Assembly (NCBI GenBank): GCA_026724425.1 | Contig: JAIUCV010000001.1 | Span: forward strand, 16,288,556-16,352,555 | DNA length: 64,000 nt | Direction: 5' to 3' | Source of the DNA: Erythrophleum ivorense | Lineage: Eukaryota > Streptophyta > Magnoliopsida > Fabales > Fabaceae | Shown here: in pieces, positions 1-11,575 of the stretch | How positions within the stretch are numbered: position 1 is the first letter of the stretch | Layout of the letters: each line of letters begins with the position of its first letter | Program-made: the position numbers and the translations under genes | Notes under the pieces: model-generated | Database searches by the model: none | What the model was told of the DNA's origin: nothing | The model's input: the letters and a program-made list of their open reading frames with translations, nothing else

Positions 1-1085
1 GTGCTATCCCTAGTTATTATATAGTGGGATAAATTCTTTCCACTATAAACATGGCAGATGGCGAGAGATTTTCCTTTACTATACCATAGTTATAAATCTT
101 TATTTATTTATTTTGGCATAAATTCCTTATTATATATATAATGAGGAATGTCTCTAGTGATACCCTTGCCTTCTTTTGCTAAATTGTATTTGAATAGATC
201 TTTTTGCAAAAGCTAGTCAAGAGCTATTCTTTCGTTATTCTGAGATTATCTTCTACTTAAATCCTAACAATTCCTACACTGATTTTCTAGTTAATCCTTG
301 TTAATTCAAAGCTAATTTTTACCTACATTTCGAACATTTTGGCATATCTGATTTATTTTTCATTTATTCTTATATCGACTTGCAAAGAAAAATAGCAAGT
401 AGAACAACCAATTTTTCAAAATGTCACTATATATATATATATAGACAATTCAATTTTCTAAAATGCTACACACACACACATCATTCCTATTCAGGTTCTT
501 ATTATATCCACCATCACTGTGATCCTTGCCTTCCTATGCACATGGCCTAGATGATCTAATGTTTGGTGTTGGCAGTGCACACCTAGTAGGAGGCAACTAT
601 TGCATAGCCAAATCTACTCAAAACTTGAAAAGGTCGACACTAAGTGTTGAAATAGGTGATCCATCACCAAATGTGGCCAAAATGTTGATCCATCTACTAG
701 GTCAAGGTGTTCAACACTACAACCAATGACTTGTTCACCTTGTCTTGCATAGGAACATAAGGCTTAGCAAGATCTCCTTGTGCTTGTGAAGCTTATGAAG
801 GAGAAAGATCTAGGCCCAAGCCACCAAAACTGTGGATGTGTCTTTTCTTGTTTGATTTTGTAGCTTGCTTCCACACGTTTGACTTTGTGGGAGGATATGC
901 TGAAGGGTCTTCACCATATTTCTACATCATTGATCCCAATGTGGGTTTTTTCGTGGACAAACACATTAACAAAAGAACTTATAATAAAGGGTGAGACATA
1001 CATGGAAGTGAATGTATTGTGAAAGGAGGGGGTTTAGGAATTTTGACATTCGTAAAAGTTTAACTAGGGACATTCCCTTGTTAAA
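1..1085. other. Intergenic AT-rich DNA, no gene recognised
   Basis: AT-rich sequence with short microsatellite tracts, (TA)n near 428-442 and (CA)n near 470-480. The stretch from about 480 to 930 is less AT-rich and has a 67-residue open frame from 526, but I see no recognisable domain, splice structure or promoter. It may be a transposon or gene relic. Confidence 0.5.
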
Positions 1086-1101
1086 TGAGGGAATAATAAA
1101 A

Positions 1102-1215
1102 ATGATTAAAGTTTTTTTATTTGGAATCGTGTTAGGTCTAATTCCTATTACGTTGGCTGGATTATTCGTAATTGCATATTTACAATACTGGCATGGTAAT
1201 CAATTAGACCTTTGA
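1102..1215 (+). pseudogene. petG: petG-like chloroplast insertion (NUPT)
   Basis: A complete 37-codon frame encodes a protein almost identical to PetG, the small single-helix subunit of the cytochrome b6f complex. The hydrophobic core VFLFGIVLGLIPITLAGLF is unmistakable, and the length is exactly that of plastid PetG. The 3' flank, running TTAATTAAC then a T-run to about 1250, looks like the plastid petG-trnW spacer. I therefore read this as a short plastid fragment transferred to the nucleus, spanning roughly 1090-1250. Compared with the conserved plastid protein as I know it, the differences are E3K, T23I, R30W, R31H and D33N. An upstream in-frame ATG at 1012 gives a longer frame with no PetG counterpart; the start at 1102 is the plastid one. 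There is no transit peptide or nuclear promoter, so I expect it to be non-functional. Confidence 0.9.
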
Positions 1216-1250
1216 TTAATTAACATTTTTTTTTTGTTTATTGACCTCTT

Positions 1251-4235
1251 ATTTCTAAAAAATTGTTGCAGATAAAATAAGAAATGTCATATATGATTAG
1301 TCATATAATCGTGGTTACATAGATGCTTTTTATAGAATATCTTTAATTAATAATATAAGAAGATTAGCTAAACTAAATTATTTTTTTGATAGATGAACAA
1401 TTGATGAAATTCCAAATGGGGTGGGTATTACAAGTTTTTTTCTGGGAGAGGGGGAATTTTCTTACTATAACTTAGTCCAAAAGCTAATTCTACTTGGCAT
1501 ATTTTGAGCGATGAATGATATTTCCTTATTATTCCGTGAATAATTTGGAGGGAATTTCCGTTAAATTAATGTACCCATTATGTTAAGGACTTGCACATTT
1601 GTCATTAACCCCACACTATTTACCATGGGAAGAAAGAGGGATTATGTCCCTTGTTTTTTTTTTCTTGTTGTGATATATCAAATGTTAAAAGAGTTAAATA
1701 ATATTTTAAACAAATTAGAGAAGGTTAATGTGATTTGCTGATATTATAATTTTAATAATAAAAAAGAACATAAATGTGGATTATGAAGGTGAATGATTAA
1801 TGCGCCAAAGTTGGTTGGCATATCACAATCATCTCAATGCCTGTGGGTTATGTATGTTCGGGTTAACATGGAGTGGACATGGAGGTCATACTTCATAAGC
1901 AGTAATATTAACAAAGGTCTAAAACTTTCAACAGACATCTAAAAGCATTCTAATTTAGTAAATGACAGGGAGCCCCGCAAGATTTGTGAACCCAAATTCA
2001 AATCGTCTGTTAATTATGAGCAATCAGAAGAACAAAAATGCAAAGGAAGAAACCATATATAAGAACACAAATGCAAGGAAGAACAAAACCCAGCATAGAA
2101 TTTTTACCACTAGACTGCTGATAGTCATACTCTTGTTGCCAAAATGATTATGTTAGCAAAACATTCATACTGGAATATTGTATAAATCCGAGGAATGTAT
2201 GGTACAAACTAATAAGCACTTATGCAGAAGCTAATGTGCGTTACTGAAAAGCGAATCTGGCTTGTATATGTTATGTCAATTCGTCTAGTCCCACCTGCTG
2301 ATCTTAATTTCGCTTCTTTCTCTATGTAGTTTCATCATTTCATCAACACTTTTGAGAAGTAAAAGTATTAAAGAAAACTTGTTGGTGGGAATCACCAAAT
2401 TATTTACATCACGTTACTGCTTGTAAAATTTATTCGCTTGAATTTGGGTATAAAGATGAAAAATGAGTATGGGTTTGTGAATTTCTTTGAACGTTTTTAA
2501 GAGTCCAACTAGTATAATAATTATCTCGTCTCAAATTCATAATATATTTATGTATTTATGCATTTATATTTTTATATATTAATCAAATTAAATTATTAGA
2601 AAATAATAAAAAATTACCAAAATGCATTCTATGTGTTTTGAATTATGTTAATAGTTACTTGAAAATTTTTATTTTGGTTGTGATTTTATACAAATAAGTT
2701 TTATGTAAACATATCTCAATTTCCAAAAAAAAAAAAAATCTAAATATTTTTCATATAAATGAAACCATATCTGAGAATTTAAAGATCCAATAAAAAAAGA
2801 AATAGAGTTTGACTTTGTTACTTGCTAAAATGAATTAGGAGTGAGAAAAATATATTCCTGCGGATCTAAAGATAAAAACTATAGTACTCTACCATGTTTT
2901 ATTTGGAATTCATTCTCTGTTGTGCATAGGACACAACATGTTGTGCTATGTATAGCAGAGATTTATTCATTTTTATACAACACTCCATCTAATCATTCAT
3001 TCATTTATTTATTTATTTTATTGAACTTAAAAATTTTACTATGCAACACAAAAATTACACAACAAAGAATCCATTCGCATTCTATTCCCGATGGTCTCTA
3101 CTTGTAGGCAATTTCGGAGCATCATGATGGGCCTTGGGCATGAATTCAATCGGGATACTTTGCTTTCTTCGAAAACCCAACCCATTAGCAGTTGTAATGG
3201 CCAATTGTACTCGCACGAAATAAAGTTGCAAAATGAGAATTTGGTACTTTGCCGATTTCTCAGGTCTGGTCATCTTAGGCCTTTGACTAGAAGTGAAAGG
3301 CAGAGAGTTAATATGCACACAAATTAAACTCGACACCACATAATTATAACATTAGAATTTGAGGTAAATATTAATTTTTTAAATAAATTCAATTTATAAA
3401 ATAAACAATTCAAGTCATGAAAAGACATGTGAGTATGTAATGTGGATACTATATTTAATTATTTTTTATTCAATTAAATTTTGATTTAAGAATTATAATT
3501 TTATTTTAAAATTATTATATCGTGGCTAACTATATCTTAAATAACTACATTTTTATTACGAATTTTAGTTAAGGTAGAATTTATTTATATTATAACAGTA
3601 TAGCCTATATGCTTATAACTAGGACCACTAAATCATTGTTTTGTTCACCCCTTGTATTCATTAATAACATTCAGCTTGAGTTTTGAATAATTTTTAGTGA
3701 ACTCGCTCTATTTTCCTACACCAGTGAGTTAGACATATTTTAGTAGAATTAGTCCCTATATAAATCTTCAAAATTTGATAGGAGTTGAAATCTTGAAATT
3801 ATAGTAAACTTTCTCATCAACTCATCGACAAATTTGAGCTAATTATTTTTAATCCAAGCCTTCTAGATATATTTAAAATTTTTTTATTTAGCATCTTTGG
3901 AGTTAAATATAAATCTCGTTTAGATAAATATCTTGACATTTGGATAGATGTTGGCCAAAATAAATCTCAGTTTATAAGGAACCTGTGAAAAAAGTGGATC
4001 ATGGGCTTCAAGCGCAGAAATCTATGTTCATAGGTTGGTTGTATGACATTGATACAATCTGTTTTGAACTCTACTTTAATACATTCTTTATTTGTTTTGA
4101 GCTTCCAAAAAAATATTGCAGGGAGACTGGTATGAAAATTGTCAATTTCTTTTGGTCTTATTATTTAGACCAACCTAAAACTCATCTTCACAATAGTCAA
4201 TTTTATGTAATCTTCGACACCTAGGAAATTTAGGG
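1251..4235. other. Intergenic AT-rich DNA
   Basis: About 3 kb of AT-rich sequence. A slightly GC-richer island at 3080-3330 is open in two frames on opposite strands, but neither shows a known domain. I see no genes, RNA genes or clear transposon ends. Confidence 0.5.
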
Positions 4236-4239
4236 TTCA

Positions 4240-5720
4240 AGCAAACTCATCTTCTCAATTTGGCTTTATTAGACATACTTGGTAACTTATTAATGATGAG
4301 TAGCGACCTTCATCAATGAAGACCCTTCAACCCAAGTATTATTGGGATCAATTTTTTGGTCAGTTGAATGATCATTCAAATATGGCCTGGATGTGGGGCA
4401 GGGTGAGCAAAGCTAGTGAGGTTATTTACTTGAACCTGTAATGGCAAGTTATCAATGGGAGGAATATTTCTTTTAACCACTACCTCGAATAGGTGGCCAA
4501 TGTTGCTAGGATCTTTTGTTGATATTTGGATGGTAGGGGACCTTATTCTACATGATCAGGGTATATGGAATTCTTAAATGCTATCCTTATCTATGTTGTA
4601 TTTTTCAATAATGATTCGACAAATTTCTTAACTTCCTTTTTTGCTTACTTGTCAACTAGACGATTTTATTTGGGCAGGCAATAGTCATGGACAACATATA
4701 CTATGGTAGATGGTTACTGTCTTTCAGTTGGTGATGCTGTTAATTCAATTAACATAGGTTTTTTGTCGTGGCCTTAGTTTTGGAAGGTTTAAGTACCTTT
4801 CAGGGTTCTTTTTGGCTTGAAACTTTTGATCAATGCTCTTCCACTTAGTTCTATTTTACAAGCTCATCATTTGCCCATTGAGAATATTTGTCCATTTTGT
4901 CATATGAATAATGAAACAATCAACCATTTATTTTTGCAATGTCAATTCTTGTGAGCTGTTTAGTTTGAATCTCCATTATCTATAAGGGTAGATCAACTTC
5001 AGCCTTTAGACATTCAACAGTGGCTTCAGATTTAGTTATCCCAAACTGTACAAGTTATGCATCAAGTGAAAGAGTATATTACTTTTTGTTATATGTCATT
5101 TGATATTGTTGCAATATGTTAGTGTTTGAGAATCCACATATTGGCTTGATGGATGCGATTAAGCTGTTGCAGTGATTAGTTTTGCAATCTTGTCTTGCGT
5201 ATGTACAGCAGGATGTTTTGAATTCATGAGCACGGTGTCACAAAATGGTAGTCCCTTCTTTGGTACAGGGTTTGCCGGAAGTGGAAGCATAGAAGGTTAT
5301 GCGTTGGTTATTGCCAAGGACTAAATGTTGACATATTCACAAAGTTTTGATTTATCTATGGTTCAAGGGGATGCTTTTGCAACAGTGGTGTTGGACGGAT
5401 AAATTGCATCAATCTAAGACTCGGATTTTTTTGGAGGCAGCTTGGCACTTTGTTTGGTTCATTTTGCTCCAAAATGTTATACTGGCCCCTTCATCCTTTC
5501 CATTAACTATTCTAGTTTTTTCTACTTTTCATTACATGTTAATTATCGAGTTTCTGCATCTCTTCAAATTCTCCGAGATGATCTTCCGCGCTTGCATAAC
5601 AAATTGAGTTATGCTACTGTTACGATGATACTGATATTTCAATAGGCAGATTTCCAAATACGCTGTCAGACTGATATAGAACTTTATACATTAGGATCTT
5701 AATGTTGTTACTTTTTGATC
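4240..5720 (+). mobile_element. Degenerate L1-type LINE remnant (3' part)
   Basis: No long frame survives, but the plus strand reads as the C-terminal part of a plant LINE pol protein. At about 4380-4480 there is text like the linker after the reverse transcriptase (WxWGRVSKASEV, then a VINGRNISF-type motif). At about 4880-4950 a zinc-binding zf-RVT motif is clear: CPFCHMNNETINHLFLQC. A rough RNase-H-like tail follows to about 5650, with many stops and frame changes. The endonuclease and the catalytic RT core are absent, which fits 5' truncation. Ends and target-site duplications are not identifiable. The family assignment rests mainly on the zf-RVT motif. Confidence 0.6.
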
Positions 5721-6200
5721 TTAGCTTTTTAGGCTTTATATATAAATATTTATATAAAAGAGGTGAAATCCTGCAAGGATTAGACTAATAAAATTTTAAA
5801 CTAAATGTGAAATATATATATATAATATATGTAGAGTTTACAAAACTGGGCTGGGTTGGGATGGACTGGCCTGAATTCGATCCATAAGTCTATAGATCTC
5901 CCGCATGATGCACCACAAGTAATTAATTTTCTGCTCATCAACAGACATACATATATTGTTGGGGTACAGATTCTTTTATTTTTTCTTTCATTTCATTTCA
6001 TATGCTCTGCAGGGGAAGATGAAAGACAAATGAGGAAGTAAGATTTATATATAGGAATTCCAGAAGCCTGAAAATTAAAATCCTATACAGGAAGAAGTGG
6101 AAATTAAAACTTACGTTACGGCCAACTGACAGAAAATGCACAACAATATTCATTGCGAATTACCCCACTACACTCCACCACACGGCCGTTTCAATCTCTT
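5721..6200. other. Intergenic region upstream of EC1
   Basis: AT-rich spacer with an (AT)n tract at about 5812-5830. It probably includes the distal promoter of the EC1 gene. No gene is seen. Confidence 0.5.
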
Positions 6201-6260
6201 TAACCTTCCCATTATTCACCAAACATTTTATTACCATAACACTTATTATAGTCCCATATC

Positions 6261-6268
6261 TATATAAA
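6261..6268 (+). promoter_or_regulatory. TATA box of EC1-like gene
   Basis: TATATAAA lies 74 bases before the start codon and is followed by a C/A-rich leader, an ordinary plant promoter arrangement. Transcription probably starts near 6290-6300. Confidence 0.7.
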
Positions 6269-6341
6269 CCCTGTCAAGCTAGCTTCCCTAAACACACCTG
6301 AGAAAAACCATCTAATATTCTTTCCTTCTCCTTACTCTAAA

Positions 6342-6755
6342 ATGGCTTCGTCCACTCACAAGCTCTTCACCGTCACTGTCCTCCTTGCACTGGCTTTAGC
6401 TTCCACTTCTCTTAGCGCACGGTCACCGAAAAGCCACGGCGCGATGCTTGCGGCTCGGTTGAAAGTAGACGGCGAAGGCGATGGTGGCGAGTCCTCGAAG
6501 TGCTGGGACTCGTTGTTTCAGCTACAAGCCTGCACCGGCGAGGTTATATCGTTCTTCCTGAATGGCGAAACCTACTTGGGTCCGAGCTGCTGTCGAGCCA
6601 TAAAAGTGGTGGGTCATGACTGTTGGCCTGAGGTGCTTGGCTCGCTAGGGTTCACCGCCGAAGAGGCCGATGTACTCTTGGGCTATTGTGACGACGAAGA
6701 AGAGCTTCATTCCTCTACCTCGTCGCCAACTGTTATTGACGATATAACCCCTTAG
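6342..6755 (+). CDS. EC1: Egg cell-secreted protein EC1-like (prolamin-like domain)
   Basis: Intronless 137-residue secreted cysteine-rich protein of the EC1 family. In Arabidopsis, EC1 proteins are stored in egg-cell vesicles and released on sperm arrival to activate sperm for gamete fusion. Residues 1-26 form a signal peptide with a leucine/alanine core and a likely cleavage after SLSA. The prolamin-like domain covers about residues 53-117 and has six cysteines, C54, C64, C83-C84, C94 and C116, in the usual C..C..CC..C..C order. The family blocks FFLNGETYLG, CCRAI, DCWP and SLGFTAEEADVL are all visible. A short acidic, Ser/Thr-rich tail follows. The ATG has an acceptable context and a TATA box 74 bases upstream; AATAAA follows the stop at 6783-6788. 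The gene is much richer in G+C than its surroundings, as expected for an intact coding exon. Nothing looks broken. Confidence 0.95.
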   Translation: MASSTHKLFTVTVLLALALASTSLSARSPKSHGAMLAARLKVDGEGDGGESSKCWDSLFQLQACTGEVISFFLNGETYLGPSCCRAIKVVGHDCWPEVLGSLGFTAEEADVLLGYCDDEEELHSSTSSPTVIDDITP

Positions 6756-6782
6756 AAATTAATATGCCACTTGTATCTGGTC

Positions 6783-6788
6783 AATAAA
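6783..6788 (+). terminator. Polyadenylation signal of EC1-like gene
   Basis: AATAAA sits 28 bases after the EC1 stop codon, followed by a T-rich stretch. Confidence 0.6.
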
Positions 6789-6799
6789 ATTTTATTATT

Positions 6800-7985
6800 C
6801 CAAAAATATGGGCCATTTGCCATTTTCTGCTTAATTTGTTAGATACTTTTGATCTCATTAAATGGTCTGGGTTCTTAATTCTGAGTGTTTCCTTCTTTGA
6901 TAGAAAGTAAAAGAGGATGGAAATTAATTAGTTTCTCTTGGACTTGTTTCATCCTTATTTTTCTACCGTCGACCTAGCATGATTTGTGAATATTACGAAT
7001 TAGTTACTGATCCAGTAGTTTGCTCTAATGTAGTGTTTGTATAAACAGGGGCTCAGATTGAATTCATACGTGGGCCTGTATAAATATTATAATATCAAGG
7101 AAATTTTTTATAGATATATTACTAAAACAATTTTAGGAAAGTTCACAAAAAATTCAGGAAAAAGTTAAATTATCACTATCACAGATTCAACAATAAAGTT
7201 TAATATTAATTTTTTGAATGACTTTAATTTCTGTTATGTTTAAGATTTTTTGAACAATGAGATTTCGGTACAGTTTTTCTATTAAGAAATCATTCCATGT
7301 AAACGTACGTAAATTTTATTTGGAAACTGATTTAGTTTGATTAATTTCAAACCAAACACATTTTTCTTGGTGATTAAAAAATTAAGTATTCTTTCAAGAC
7401 TTTTATCAATACCAATTACCAGTGTGATCAGAGAACTGATTAAGGAATTATTTAATCAATTAAAGTATTAAAAAATTAATTATTTTTTTTAATTTTATTA
7501 TACTCTTTATTAAAATTACCTGTATTTCCTTTTTTAATTTCCTCATGTAAAATTGGGATATAATATTACATTCTTGTTCATTAATTAATGTACTATTAAA
7601 AAATTTGAAGAGTATTAAAAATCTATAATTTATAACGATCTGCTAAAATAAAATTTGTAAAAAATTATCTTTAGGTAATTAGTGTTATTTATTTATTTAT
7701 TTATTTTTATGACCTCGTTTGACGTTAAGTGCGTAAACAACAAATTTGTACTAATTAAAGAGATTAAAAAATGACAAAAACAAATTTAGCGCAAAGAAAA
7801 TATATAGGATATCTGGATATACATATTCATATATATATATATATATATAGATATATATAATCGTCAAAATTACAGATATCTTACTACTGAAGCAAATAAA
7901 GATACAGGGCCCAAAACCATCAATTATTCATGAAACCCCATCGTTTTATTTATATAAGTTGGCAAGTACTGAGACTAGTAAAGAC
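6800..7985. other. Intergenic AT-rich DNA between EC1 and ASR1
   Basis: About 1.2 kb separating two genes that converge tail to tail. It is very AT-rich, with (TTTA)n near 7687-7708 and an (AT)n tract at 7831-7858. The distal end should hold the ASR1 3' UTR. No gene is seen. Confidence 0.6.
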
Positions 7986-7989
7986 TCTT

Positions 7990-8273
7990 TCAACCAAAGA
8001 GTCTTTGATGATGCCTCTTTCCATATGCTTCCTCGTCTGCTTCCTTGGCTTCATTCTTCTCATGATGCTCGTGGAAGGCAAATCCACCCGCCGCAACAGC
8101 AGCTACCGCTCCAATCTCCTCTTTCGTCTTGTGGTTGTGGCCATGCTCTAGGTCCTTCTTGGCTTCACTATTTTCATGCTACACAGGATTAAACAAACAA
8201 CCCCAATGTCATCAAATATAAAAATAAATTTTAATTTTGGGTTTAAACAGGTTTGTTAGCCATTTTTTAAGTG

Positions 8274-8311
<38 letters not shown>

Positions 8312-8782
8312 GTTTTAGTGGTAAACTGGTCGGCCTGTGTGTGATCGTCTTAACTTGTTTTGATTTGCGGGTTCAACAAACTCTTCCATTTGAGGATCCT
8401 ACATTTAATTATATATAATCTTGTTCAATAAATGGGTTAAACGACCTAATTCCGCAAGCTTAAACTCATTAATGGTAATATTTTTTTGAAACAAAATTAC
8501 AACCAAATTGAGGACAAAGTGGTGTGATATATAAGAGATAGAATTAGATTTAAAAGTTACCAAAGCATAGGCACCAGCAGCAGCAGCTCCAAGGCCAGCA
8601 AGGAGCTCAAGATGCTTGTGGTGCTTCTCTTCCTTTTTGTGGTCAACCTGAGGTTCGGTAGCAACAATTACTTCACTTACTTCAGTGGTCTCGGAGAACG
8701 CCGTATCCATGGCCTCTTCTTCATTCTTACGGTGGTTGAAGCGGCGGCCGTGGTGCTTGACCTCATCATATTCATAAGACAT
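7990..8782 (-). CDS. ASR: ASR1: abscisic acid, stress and ripening protein (ABA/WDS domain), classical form
   Basis: Two-exon gene read right to left. Exon 1 (8782-8561) encodes 74 residues. The intron (8560-8179, GT...AG, phase 0) carries an (AT)n microsatellite at about 8275-8308. Exon 2 (8178-7990) encodes 62 residues, giving 136 in total. ASR proteins are small, charged, disordered proteins found in nucleus and cytosol; characterised members bind zinc and DNA and accumulate under drought, ABA and ripening. Family marks here are SETTEVSE (residues 30-37), DHKKEEKHHKHLELLAGLGA (47-66) and, in exon 2, KTKEEIGAVAAVAAGGFAFH and an HHEKNEAKE block, ending in RLFG as in classical ASRs. The phase-0 intron within the GAYAL/HE junction is the family's usual position. 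TATAAATAG lies about 50 bases upstream. The gene is diverged from the three downstream ASRs and is not part of their tandem array. Confidence 0.93.
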
Positions 8783-8830
8783 GGTGGTTGTCTTTACTGC
8801 TTCTGTGAGGTTTCGGAGCAGGCAATTAGG

Positions 8831-8839
8831 CTATTTATA
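8831..8839 (-). promoter_or_regulatory. TATA box of ASR1
   Basis: Reads TATAAATAG on the minus strand, about 50 bases before the ASR1 start codon. The same box occurs at the matching place in ASR3 and ASR4. Confidence 0.7.
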
Positions 8840-8989
8840 AACTGATCAATTATTTCTCATTGAACAAAGTCTATCAAATAAAAAACGAAAGGGAAAGAAT
8901 GCAAGGCATATATTCATATCTCATTATTCTGTAGTCATTAATTCTCAATAATACGTATGGTATCAAGAATAAGAGGGAATGCCTTATTA

Positions 8990-9029
<40 letters not shown>

Positions 9030-10430
9030 TAAAAATGGGTTCATTAATACTTTGTTGCCTTTTTATTTTCTATATTATTGAATCAGGGCAATTTTTAAGG
9101 CAATATATCAAAAAATGGATTTATTCTCACATCTACAAATTAAATATCTCTTCTTATCGGGGCAATTTTTAAGGAAACAAATTAAGTGTTGAACAAAGCC
9201 CAATACGCGTTGGAAAAAGATAATCCGAACCCAAAAAGCAGTTGCGTTGCGTACACGAAAGGCAAGGAATTAGATGCTTCAACAGCCTCTCGTTACCAAA
9301 AACAAAAAGAAGATTTCACGAATTATTCTCTGGTGGATTCTACACGAGGGACGAAGTTAATATGCAGTATGGCTACTGTAAACTAAAATTATTATATCGA
9401 GCTAATTCACAAAAGTATAACAGATTAAAATTCTAGTTTGTTTAAATAATACAAAGCAAAATGAACCTATTGCTGGAGGCCAAAAATCTTAATTCAAGTG
9501 ACAATTTCTTTGCATATAAAAGGTAAGGGTGCATACAGATTAGGTTGGATTCTAAGGTGGCTTGAGGTTCAACTTAATTTAGTGATTTATCCATATTTTT
9601 TGGCTCATGACCCAACCTGAGCTGGTTAGCTGGGCCAAGATTTTTTTTTGAAGACTTTAGCATCTTTTGTGACAAATATAAAAGAATTTATATATTATAT
9701 GAAAGTATAAGAGGTTTCTGTTCTAAATATTTTGTAATGTAGATTTTGTGCAATAGTTAGGATGCGAAACTAGTTAATATATATCAAGAGAAGCTACATA
9801 GGGATTTTTTCACATTAGTATTAACACAACCAATAATTCTCAAAACAAATAAAATATCACTAAAAGAACAGTTTAACCATTCATTATAGAAAAAAAATAA
9901 ATCAAAACTCTAAATTAAAGGCTAACCTGCTAGAGGTAGTATTTTAGATCTAGGCCTACTGTGAGCTTAATTCTCCCCTTCATCTTGCAAGCTGTGCTTC
10001 AAAGTTACAATTTGGACCCTTTTCACATTTCCCCTTGTTCAAAGAATCAATATTATAATGAAGCTAGATCAACAAAATGCAAAATTAGTGGTTACATATG
10101 AAGACAAAATGAACTTGGGGGCAAATATTTGACATTCATATAGAACGTATGCTTACCTTTGTCAATAACCGTGTCTCTGATGTGGAGGAAATCGTAAGAA
10201 AACATATCTTTTGTCTACATTCCTTAAAAGCCATATTATCTAAATTTAAAAATTTTGACTAAGTGAAATTACTAAAATATCATTTCTATTATTTAATATA
10301 TCTTTTATAGTCCATGACAAGATCCTAGCTGGGTGAAACTTTGGAGACTGAGGAAAACTAACCCAAAGGTTTGCATACTCACCTTTCCCATCGACCTCCA
10401 TTGCTAAACCCCCAAGTTTGTATACTCTGC
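8840..10430. other. Intergenic DNA upstream of ASR1
   Basis: AT-rich, with an (AAT)n microsatellite at about 8989-9029. The first few hundred bases are the presumed ASR1 promoter. A minus-strand 67-residue frame at 10246-10449 has no known domain and runs across the left edge of the duplicated segment, so I do not call it a gene. Confidence 0.5.
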
Positions 10431-11572
10431 AATAAAGATCAAAGTCCATCTAATTCGAAAGAATAAAAATCTGTATTAATTAGTTGATGATTTTTATTTC
10501 ATTTATATATTTATTTATTTTATTTTTACAAACAAAAGAAAGAATAAAGATAATTTGATTAAGCAAAACTATTTGAAAATTGATTGATATGTTTTAATTT
10601 GTGAAATCAAAATTAATATCACCTTCTTCCCTCCTTTTCTTTCTTTCTTTCCTTTTTTCTTTCTTTAGGTGGTATTATGAATTTTTGGAAATAAAATTTT
10701 TATTTAGAAATACAATTTTTATTTTTTATTTTGAAAGAAGTGAGAAATTTTTAAGAAGGATTTCAAGAAAAAGGATTTTTGGATTTTAAAAATAATTTTT
10801 AATTTTGTAATTTGAATTTTTATGAAAACGACGTTTGAAAGAAAAATGAGTGAAACTTCTAAGTTTGTAGAACAATGATTTAATTAATCTTTTAGCAATT
10901 GATTTTTCTATTTTTTAGTTTTATTAAGATAATAAATTGAATTAATTGAATGTGGGTCACTATAGTTACACAACTTAATCAGCATTGGTATCTAGCTCAG
11001 AGTTAATATACTAGGCATCTATTATTGGAGAGTAAGAGTGGGAAAAGTTTCACATTAAATAAAATTAAAATAAAGGAGGAATGTATAAGTAGAAAAAATT
11101 TATAAAATAATGCTTTAAGGTATTGGGTCAAGATTGATAAATTTGTCTGTGTGATGATTGCGGGTCTGAGAGAGATAGACACAAGGGGTCTAATTGTGAT
11201 ATTTAGAGGTTTGAAACAAGTATGAAAATGATAGTAAATAAATGGAAGTTAAAGATTAATACAAATATACAATATTTAGTTATCTACTCTTCATCTTTTC
11301 ATTGGTTTCCTTGTAGAGATTCAGAAGTATCATCTCTTCAAGTTATATCATCTATTTTTTTTTTTAAAATCTTAATTATCATTTTTTATAAAGTATGTAA
11401 TTAAAAGACTATTTTTATTTTATATTTTGCTCCTTTAAGAAAAAGAAAAATTAGACCTAGACCAACTATATCCTTTTCTATACACACATGAGAAGATCCA
11501 ATTTCCCTAACAAACCAAATCTTGTTCAAAAGATTGCATTAGAGACTATATTCTATTTTCAAAATTTTGCAC

Positions 11573-11575
11573 TGG
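11573..11575. repeat. CACTA target-site duplication, left (TGG)
   Basis: TGG immediately before the CACTA terminus is repeated at 17407-17409. With the insert and one TGG removed, the flanks line up with 21735-21753 in segmental copy 2, base for base in length. Confidence 0.85.

Noticed and set aside
526..729. Possible small gene of 67 residues
   Set aside because: No domain, promoter, splice pattern or duplicate supports it; open frames of this size are expected by chance here.
1012..1101. In-frame N-terminal extension to petG (30 codons)
   Set aside because: Plastid PetG is 37 residues and starts at 1102; the extension has no transit-peptide features and lies in flanking sequence.
3082..3339. 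Overlapping open frames on both strands
   Set aside because: Neither protein resembles a known family, and open frames on both strands of one GC-richer patch are common by chance.
8612..8845. Plus-strand frame over ASR1 exon 1
   Set aside because: Antisense shadow of the ASR1 first exon.
10246..10449. Minus-strand 67-residue frame
   Set aside because: It crosses the left boundary of the segmental duplication and has no recognisable domain.
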